Notes under the pieces: model-generated
What the model was told of the DNA's origin: nothing
What the model saw: only the letters and a program-made list of their open reading frames with translations
The model's database searches: none
In this document: positions 57,201-64,000 of the stretch, piece by piece
How positions within the stretch are numbered: the first letter of the stretch is position 1
How the letters are laid out: each line of letters starts with the position of its first letter
DNA from: Salminus brasiliensis
Taxonomy: Eukaryota; Chordata; Actinopteri; Characiformes; Bryconidae
Assembly (NCBI RefSeq): GCF_030463535.1
Contig: NC_132901.1
Coordinates: forward strand, 7,424,740 to 7,488,739
Length of the DNA stretch: 64,000 nucleotides
Reading direction: 5' to 3'
Made by a program: the position numbers and the translations under genes

Positions 57201-60200
57201 TACTTAAGTAAGATTTTTACTTCAAGCCAAAAGTTTTAATGTTACATGAAGATCACTCACAATGTCACTTCAGATCACTCTCTGTCAAGTTTTTTTTTTG
57301 TTCGCCATTACCTCACTCCAAAAGTTTGTCTGTTGTAGATAAGGATTCTTTTAGACAAAGTAAGAATTTGGAAGTGTGTTAGGGAGAACACTTGTTTTCC
57401 ATGAAAAACATCATGGCAAGGTAGATAGCTAAGTCATACTTTACAGGCTGTCTTTGTATTTTTATTGTGAGCTTTCTTGCTAGCTTACGCTATCCTGTGT
57501 TAAACTGTTTTTACCCAAATAATTTAAGTCTAAGCCTGCTTTAATCTCGCTCATATATTACTCAACTATTTTGAGTCAAGTGAATATTTGTAATCATTTT
57601 TCAGATTCAAATGGTATCTTTATCGATCTCAATTTATAATAAATTAGATTAGATTATTTGGTTGCCATTGATGATGTTGGCCTGATGTTAGATTGAATAA
57701 TTTACCTCACATTAATCATATTTCTAAACAGGCCCAGTAACTGAGTTAGTTGTGTGGGTTCAGTATTTTCTTAAGATAATAAGATAATCCTTTATTAGTC
57801 CAACAGTGGGACTAATAAACTATCATCTATTTGCAATTGGGTGTGTCCCACTCCCTGAGTCATCATGGTAAATGTGTAGTCTTTCCCCCTAGGCTATCAT
57901 CACTTGGAGGCAGTTAAGACCAGAGGATGGCTGGACAGCTGAAGACAGTTCTTTTAAGCATGTTTCATGAACATGGCAATGAGTGTAGATGGATCCAATC
58001 CAATAGAACATCTTTGATATGTAGTAGAATGGATAATTCACAGCATGAAGGTGCATCTGAGAAATCTACAGGAATTGTGTGATGCCATCATGCCAACATT
58101 AACCAAAAACCTAAATGAATGTTTCTAACATTTTGAGAAATCCATGCCATGAACAATGAAGATTGTTTTTAGAGTAAAAGTAGGCCCTACCCAGTATTAG
58201 CGTGATCTTCCCAATAATTTGCTCAGTGTATAAAGTGTATGTGTATTAAAGTTGCTGTAAAAACCCAGCCCCTTCATGCAAAATATGATCACACAAGACC
58301 AACATTACCCCTATTAGCAAGCAAGCACTGATTTAAGGGAACACAATGTTAAAGATGACTTTAATACACTTCAAAATATTGTCATTATCAAAATGAATTG
58401 TCCAGCACTAATAGGTATGTCTGTCTGTGTGTAAATAACTTACCTCTCCTAAGGTGTTCAGCACTGCGATTCCCCAAAATGGAGATGAACTGATCTTCAT
58501 CGGTACCAAACTTTTTTTCGCCTGCGTCAAACAGGGCCTGCACTCATACAGAATAAACAAATACACAAATACATCATACGCAGGAAAACATTATTCGCAG
58601 TGGATGAGGTACTCTTGCATGCAGTAGTAATTGAGAGAAGCTTCTCCTTATATACCTGAGCATCACTCTGGATGGTACCCTCTTGTACACCCTGCTGCCT
58701 GCTGGCCTAAAACCAAAACAGCTTTCATTAGTACAGACATACAGTCTAATATCATACACTAGATCTGCACCAACTCGAAGACTGACCATCTACTTTAGGA
58801 ATGTTTAACTTGCACTTAAACACAATTGCCATTTTATGAGCTTCACTATATAGGGGTACTTTTACAGACTGTAGCTTGTGTGCCTTATACATTTTGCCAG
58901 CCATTATATAGTCAGCATTTATTATTAGATCATTTCTGACAAACAAAAAACAAAAGTGTTGCTCTGTGCTTTCACAAATTTGACTTCCTTCCACCATAGT
59001 CTCTACCTCTATTACATTAATGACTCATTTAAAGCAGTCCCTTTAATTAGAGTTTTAAGTGAGCTCATTTTATGTTTTTGTTTTATTTACATTACATACT
59101 GGGATGGGTTCTTTCACCTTAGTAAGCTAAGTCATGCTAGAGTTGCTGCTGTTGTGATGACCATACAGTAGCTACGTTTTTACATGTTATTTATTTCTAG
59201 TTGCCATACCCATCCCTACTTCATGTTCCTTATTTGAATGGTTCCCATCTATCCTTATCAGATCACTTACCAACAGAATGTGGATACAAGTGTATCATGT
59301 ATAATCAGGGGCACTGCCATGGGGTTTTAAGCCCCATGAAAAGATATAACTGGGCCCCAAATACTTAATTAATTCATTTATTAGGGCTCCTATCAGTCAT
59401 GGGCCATTAGAATCATCCTAGCTTCTCCACCCACCTGGGACCTCTGGGTACAATAAAGTTGATGAATTTACACACTTTACACACACGGTCAACACACACT
59501 GACAATGGTCATTTAAAAAAAAAAAAATCTATCCAAGAGCTGGTCTGAGGTCAGAAATTGTAGCTCTACAACAATACCAAATGTGCCTTTTTAAACATGA
59601 CTGATTATCCATAATGACTGACATACCTGTAGCAGCATGACCAGCATTCTCTCAAAGTGTCCACTAGTGTCGCCAGTCACATCACCCTCCAAGGAACGGC
59701 CATACTCTATAACAACCAACCAACCAACCACCACAATTATTGTCACCAGTAACAACTAAAACTGAGTCCCATTTGGATTTAGTGGAGTATGTGAAGACAC
59801 TCCTGGTATCAAAAGTTTTTTAGATGTAGCTCTATTATTTTGGTGCTGGTGCTGCTTTAACAAACCTCAGAGAAACAGAATGTGATGATGCATTCGAATG
59901 CTTCTGAAATGATCCGATTTTTGCATACATTGTCCACCTCTACGCTTTGAACACTCTTACCCTCTTTGTAGGTCTTGATAATCTCTCGAATCTCATTTGG
60001 AGTTCTAGAGGCCAGAATCTCAATCAAAGCATTTGCATCTGTGCCTTTTCCCTTAAAGAAAACAACAACAACAAAAAACAAAAACAAATTAACATCACTC
60101 AGGTCTCGGGTGGCTATAGGAAGTGTGTGCAATCATGTCTGTTTGTATTTAGCAAATATCTCATGACTGATTGAAAGTATGATGACATGATGTTGTGGGA

Positions 60201-62534
60201 ACATTGCAATTTTTATTAAAAAATAAACACTGGTGTTTGTTTGGGTTCGGACATTGTTTCTTAAATGTAACTTGGCACAATGTCCATTTCACGTTGAATA
60301 GTAAAGCAGTTAAATTCTAGCATGTAAATGTATAAGATGTGGAATATAAAATTCAAATGAGAGGACAACAAATAAGAACATAAACTTCATATTAGGCATT
60401 AGGTAGGTTTATTCATTTACTCTAAGTTGCATATTCATTAACATTAAGCTGCCATTGTCTAGAAATGGTATCTATCCAGGCATAATGTTCTGATTCAGGA
60501 TTGCTTATGAGAGACAAAAAAAAAGCCACTATGCCTGGGGGTTGCAAATTCGAATCCTAAGCCATGCCTCTTTGCCACCAGTGGCCAGAGTCTGAGAGAG
60601 CTCTCATCACTCTTAAATGATGTTGGCCAGCACAAGCATCTGTTAGCTGGTGCAGCGGAGCTATAGTCCTTACCCTTCTAGTGTTGGGAGCACTGCTAGC
60701 ACTAGTACAAACTATGATTGAGTGGGTTCACTGGCAGTACCAAATTGGGAGAAAAAAGGGGAACAATTTGACAAACAAATTAGTACAATTTCAGTAATGC
60801 CCCTCCATGTGTGTGTGTACCTTTATAGCATTCCTCAGTGAGGTCACATCAAACATTACAGGTGTAGCCATCAGTCCCACAATCAGAGTCTCAAACTTCT
60901 CTCCTAGCTCTGACTTCAGATCACTCACCAGGTCCTACAGAAAGTGAAAGAGAGAAACCAAAAGAGAGGGAGTGCCTTACACATACAATATAATCTTCTT
61001 ATATATAAGCTCTTAGAGTGCAGGAAAAAATTATTTGAGATTAGGCTTGATGTCAAAAGCCAAGAAACATGCACTACATTTAATCCATTTAAACTATGGT
61101 AATTGTTGCAGACATATATTACATTTTCTTTGGTTTTCTTATTACATTTCTGAATTTTATTTTTACATTTTTTTATTTTTTCTTTATCTCTGTTTTTACA
61201 CACATTTATGTGCAGGTGTGTTTCATTACTGCGCCAGACAATTTTGTGTTTCTCTGAAATCAATCCTCTGCAACATTTTAACTAATAAACATCATAAAAC
61301 TTATATGATAGCCTAGGGGTTGTAGTGAGACTAGCATATTAAAATAATTTATACAATTGTCTGCAAATATTTTTTTTAATAGTTAAAAATATTAATTCCA
61401 AACTTTTGAACATTACTGCACACCTAAGATGTCAAACTAATTTCCTTTCAGGAATACTATTTTATTATTTGTACTGTGCATCACCAACTTATTTAAACAG
61501 GGATTTCAAAATGGGGCCTTGTATGTAACAGTGAACACTAGATTAGTTGGGTGGGGCTGTTATCCACTGTCACTCCAATACCAGCAAATCAACTTCATTG
61601 CCTCAAAGTTGTGTTGGTAGAGCATCAGTAAGCTGGAATTAAAAAAGTACAGTCTTGTGTGGAAGACACAGCACCACTAGTTAGCATGGTTTAATATTCA
61701 TTTTTTATGCTGTTTGGTGAATGCACTTCGTGATCAAAATCTTACTTCTCACTTTTTCTCTTTTATATCAGCAGATTTTTTTAGATAGACATTAAACTGC
61801 TTTAAACAACAATCAAACAACAAAGACCATAGCAAACCTGAAATATTATCATTTGTTTCAAATCACTACATGATACTATATTACCCGTATACCACCCAAC
61901 ACAATCGTGAATCATGTGGTTCTCATATGATTTCTCTAGTCCTACACATCTGATTCAATGCCTCAGAAAACTGGTAATCCATGAGAGGATGAGAAGTACT
62001 GCTGGAAATTGACTGCTAGTCAATTTTCGACAATGCTAATGTTACCTTGCCATGCAGGATCTTGTAGGCAGCCTTGATCTGCTGCCGTTGAGCATTGCTG
62101 CGGGAGGTCACTAGCTGCAGAATGGTTGCCTCATCGGTGCCTGATTGACAACAAAAAATAGGAGTGAATGTACTCTTTGTATTTCAAATATTTAAAGCAA
62201 ATCCTATGCTGACAGTCAATTATTGCAGGGCATTTAGTGTCTTCATGTTAGTTGATTGGATTAACATTTTTTTTATTCAAAAGCTGTGAAGAATATACAA
62301 TTTATTTATTAAGAAATTTGTGTTCATTTAAATGCATTTCAATCTGGTTCATTAGTCATGTGTTCCGACAGCTGGACTTTTTGTCCCAGTGAACAGCAGC
62401 ATAGAAATTTTTCTCAATCATGTGTTAAATGACTATTTAAATGACTAACCCATTCCTTTCATGGCCTTGAAAAGAACCTGTGCATCATTATTGGCATTGA
62501 ATCCACTCTGGGGCTTCACAGTTCCTCTTTGAGC
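54209..62534 (-). CDS. anxa5: annexin A5-like gene, 11 coding exons, start exon missing (gene-level span)
   Basis: Annexin A5 binds phosphatidylserine membranes in a calcium-dependent way. The eleven exons below join in phase to 951 nt (316 residues plus stop), almost the full length of annexin A5 (about 320). All four annexin repeats are present, with calcium-loop signatures [24 protein letters not shown] and KGTGTDDA and the paired acidic sites GDTSG (repeat 2), KETSG (repeat 3) and NDTTG (repeat 4). The end is [10 protein letters not shown], like human LLLLCGEDD. The repeat-3 loop has Phe where human annexin A5 has Trp187. The start codon exon, which in human holds only a few codons, was not found between 62535 and 64000. 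The a/b paralogue is not determined. It is transcribed towards fgfbp2. Confidence 0.93.
54332..54349. repeat. (TA)n run after a poly(T) tract
   Basis: Nine TA units preceded by about 18 T, in the last anxa5 intron. Confidence 0.85.
54549..54671 (-). CDS. anxa5: anxa5 exon: repeat 4
   Basis: 123 nt, phase 0. [20 protein letters not shown] then [20 protein letters not shown] matches human [20 protein letters not shown]. Confidence 0.96.
55106..55164 (-). CDS. anxa5: anxa5 exon: repeat 3 to repeat 4
   Basis: 59 nt. [19 protein letters not shown] matches human KSIRSIPAYLAETLYYAMK. The acceptor is tctcag; the nearby later AG (taaag) would break the frame. Confidence 0.93.
55253..55348 (-). CDS. 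anxa5: anxa5 exon: repeat 3
   Basis: 96 nt. [20 protein letters not shown] then [12 protein letters not shown] matches human VFDKYMTISGFQIEETIDRE. Confidence 0.95.
55486..55765 (-). repeat. direct duplication copy 2, in an anxa5 intron
   Basis: Near-identical to 54041-54310, including the intron polypyrimidine tract, the exon, the 3' UTR and a poly(A) hexamer at 55490-55495 (minus). It differs by scattered substitutions, a 14-16 base insertion (or deletion in copy 1) within the 3' UTR, and loss of the stop codon. Confidence 0.9.
55665..55733 (-). pseudogene. duplicated anxa5 terminal exon (displaced copy)
   Basis: Minus-strand frame reads [20 protein letters not shown] but the TAA after GCC is CAA, so the frame runs on for about 19 residues to a TAA near 55612. 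The acceptor (tcttatacag) is intact. It lies between the exons ending LRR (58444) and beginning VFDAY (55348), so it is out of order. Splicing into it from the preceding exon would be out of frame and meet TGA at once. Confidence 0.85.
55827..55895 (-). mobile_element. LINE 3' end, inverted
   Basis: GTCAGATTTATTTGTATAGC, then GCTTTTTACAACTGTTGTCA and CAAAGCAG is the complement of the LINE end at 63430-63490. Confidence 0.75.
56950..58240 (+). mobile_element. Tc1-like transposon with both ends recognisable
   Basis: Left end CTCACTGAGCAATTTATTAG, then ACTGTACACCTACTCATGCA. Right end CCTACCCAGTATTAGCGTGA, then CAATAATTTGCTCAGTGTAT, which is the inverted form. Near the right end, CCAATCCAATAGAACATCTT and CAGCATGAAGGTGCATCTGA encode the degraded PIEHLWD-type motif. 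The middle (about 57100-57830) is not recognisable as transposase and may be a later insertion or replaced. Confidence 0.72.
58444..58537 (-). CDS. anxa5: anxa5 exon: repeat 3
   Basis: 94 nt, phase 0 in, one base left. [20 protein letters not shown] then [11 protein letters not shown] matches human ALFQAGELKWGTDEEKFITI. Phe replaces the single Trp of human annexin A5. Confidence 0.95.
58656..58706 (-). CDS. anxa5: anxa5 exon: linker between repeats 2 and 3
   Basis: 51 nt, phase 0. [17 protein letters not shown] aligns with human ANRDPDAGIDEAQVEQDAQ, two residues shorter. Confidence 0.92.
59627..59706 (-). CDS. anxa5: anxa5 exon: end of repeat 2
   Basis: 80 nt. [20 protein letters not shown] then MLVMLLQ matches human EYGSSLEDDVVGDTSGYYQR and MLVVLLQ. 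Confidence 0.96.
59961..60051 (-). CDS. anxa5: anxa5 exon: repeat 2
   Basis: 91 nt, phase 0 in. [20 protein letters not shown] then [10 protein letters not shown] matches human GAGTNEKVLTEIIASRTPEE. Confidence 0.95.
60520..60790 (+). mobile_element. tRNA-derived SINE-like repeat
   Basis: Contains a B-box-like GTTGCAAATTCGAATCC near the left end and the fish SINE words ACCAAATTGGGAGAAAAAAG near the right end. Lies in an anxa5 intron. Confidence 0.55.
60821..60934 (-). CDS. anxa5: anxa5 exon: repeat 1 to repeat 2
   Basis: 114 nt, phase 0. [20 protein letters not shown] then [18 protein letters not shown] matches human DLLDDLKSELTGKFEKLIVA. Confidence 0.96.
62046..62140 (-). CDS. anxa5: anxa5 exon: repeat 1
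   Basis: 95 nt. [20 protein letters not shown] then [12 protein letters not shown] matches human [20 protein letters not shown] and EISAAFKTLFGR. Confidence 0.96.
62450..62534 (-). CDS. anxa5: anxa5 exon: start of repeat 1
   Basis: 85 nt, phase 0 in, one base left. [20 protein letters not shown] then LFKAMKGM matches human LRGTVTDFPGFDERADAETL and RKAMKGL. Confidence 0.93.
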
Positions 62535-64000
62535 CTGGGACAGAGTCAAAAAAAGCAGGTGAATTCCTCTGGCAAACTTTTAATTCTGAATTTTAGAACA
62601 TTTGAGAGTTGCTTGGCTCTTGCAAATCTGATTCATATAAAAAAACCTTTCTGATGGGGTGTGAAGTAGGGTACATTTACAAGCAGATATACTGTTCATA
62701 TCTGTCAGAACTGGTTTTATTAGTACAGGCAAAAAAAGTGCTGGCAAAATACATTAAAATGAATAACTTTTAGTATTGTAATAAACATTTCTCTAATTTA
62801 ATTAGAATAATAATTAAAATTATAATTGTTTTGTGTTCTGACACCAATCTTCCTACAGTCTGCTCAGCTGGTAGTAAACAACACAGTACTTAAAGTAACA
62901 AAATATGTGAAATGCATCCAAACCCTTTGCAGCTGCACAAACAAACAAAAAATATATTTTAATGAAAACAAGAACAGCAAAAACAAAACTTATTTCATAA
63001 AAAAAAAGTTCATTGGAACCTTGGAACCATTGGAACCAGCTACCACCTACCAGTACGGCCAGCGGGCCCCCCCACCCGCCACCACCCATGGCGGACCGGC
63101 GGCTCTCCCGCCTGCCGCTGCTGCCTGTTTGGTGGCCGTGTTGAAACCTAGATGGACTCATGGCTGTCTGCCACTATTATTATCACCACTTTTAACTTTC
63201 TGTTGTATCTGCTTTGGTAATTTTATCATTAATGTTTAAATAGTTCTGACCAGAGGAGGATGGGTCCCCCTTGTGAGTCTTGGTTCCTCCCAAGGTTTCT
63301 TCCTCCAGCTTTGAGGGAGTTTTTTTCTTGCCACTGTCGCCGTTTGGCTTGCTCACGGGGGTCTTTGACCCTTCATGTTATTTCTTCTTTCTTCTTTGTA
63401 CTCTGTCCTTTATTAAGTACTAATTATGTAAATCTGCTTTGTGACGACAACAGTTGTAAAAAGCGCTATACAAATAAATCTGACTTGACTTGACTTGACT
63501 TGACCTTTAGTGGATATGTCCACTAAATGCTCTCTGAGTTTACACATCTGCAACACTACTGTTAACACTTTCCTTTGTCATAACAACCATTAAATGACTT
63601 TATTCAATAAATTATATTAATATCATGAGTCTCATGGCAATATTGATATGCTAATCAAGGTGTGAGACGTCCAAACAAATCTGAGCCTTTTTAATGCTTA
63701 AAGTGTCAGAATGTTTAGGATCAGAATATTTACTAACACCTAACCAAAAGAAATCTTCTCCCTCTGTGAGAAAGACCTAAAGCGCTTCAGTAGTGGTTTC
63801 ACAGCATTCCAATGGGTTGGTTTAGAAAGAAAGACCACATTACTATTTATGAAAGACTCAGAACATAATGCTTACTGGTTTTACCCGCTGGCTAACATAC
63901 TAACCTGTTCTCTGCCGCATGCACAGTATACCTGCAAGTACAGTGCACAGTATGTCTGTCTAGTAGTGATATTTTGCTTTCACTTTTCTGACTGTTAGGT
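62535..64000. other. anxa5 5' region (intron or flank)
   Basis: No start exon could be recognised. Holds a LINE 3' end at about 63040-63510 in the plus direction; the remainder is AT-rich without visible features. Confidence 0.55.
63040..63510 (+). mobile_element. LINE-related 3' fragment with (TTGAC)n tail
   Basis: GC-rich left part (CCACCCATGGCGGACCGGCG), then GAGGATGGGTCCCCCTTGTG and CAAGGTTTCTTCCTCC, the same 3' UTR as at 52030-52080. It ends AAAGCGCTATACAAATAAAT followed by TGACT repeats, the usual tail of this fish LINE. Confidence 0.75.

Noticed and set aside
62826-63239. 137-codon plus-strand frame near the window end
   Set aside because: Covers a LINE-related fragment and AT-rich flank; no splice or protein support, and it opposes annexin transcription.
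1-64000. CRISPR arrays, operons, tRNA or rRNA genes, prophage
   Set aside because: The repeats are microsatellites or eukaryotic transposons; tRNA-like boxes occur only inside SINEs; the genes have introns.

Overview
This window is nuclear DNA of a ray-finned fish. The genes are split by GT-AG introns. The intergenic and intronic DNA is AT-rich, dense in CA/GT microsatellites, and full of decayed Tc1-like transposons, fish LINE 3' ends and tRNA-derived SINEs. The type of repeats fits a teleost, perhaps an otophysan; the species cannot be named from sequence alone. No bacterial, plasmid or CRISPR feature was seen.

Four protein-coding loci can be read. (1) About 7.65-35.0 kb, plus strand: most of a prominin-1 (CD133) gene. 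24 core exons run in consistent phase from just after the first membrane segment to the end of the sixth. The signal-peptide/first-exon region is missing and must lie upstream of base 1 or be unrecognised. Several very small exons with lengths divisible by three and alternative cytoplasmic-tail exons can be proposed. (2) 41073-41837, plus: an intronless coding exon for an FGFBP1-type secreted FGF-binding protein. (3) 46849-47478, plus: a GC-rich coding exon for a paralogous FGFBP2-type protein, preceded by a TATA box and a probable non-coding first exon. The order prominin-1, FGFBP1, FGFBP2 matches the human 4p15 neighbourhood. (4) 62534-54209, minus: eleven exons of an annexin A5-like gene covering all four annexin repeats, lacking only the tiny start exon. 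It is transcribed towards the FGFBP genes.

Layout: 1-7.65 kb is upstream or intronic repeat-bearing DNA; 7.65-35.3 kb prominin; 35.3-41 kb gene-poor; 41-43 kb fgfbp1; 43-46.4 kb transposon fossils; 46.4-48.1 kb fgfbp2; 48.1-54 kb repeats ending in an intact solo LTR with target-site duplication; 54.0-62.5 kb annexin; 62.5-64 kb annexin 5' flank or intron with a LINE tail.

The most interesting items are the candidate 24-nt and 9-nt prominin microexons and the alternative prominin C-termini. Others are a ~270-bp duplication that placed a copy of the annexin terminal exon, with 3' UTR and poly(A) signal, inside an upstream intron of the same gene, and the 687-bp solo LTR. No wholly new system was found. 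All exon calls rest on reading frame, splice consensus and remembered family similarity, not on transcripts or a database search.
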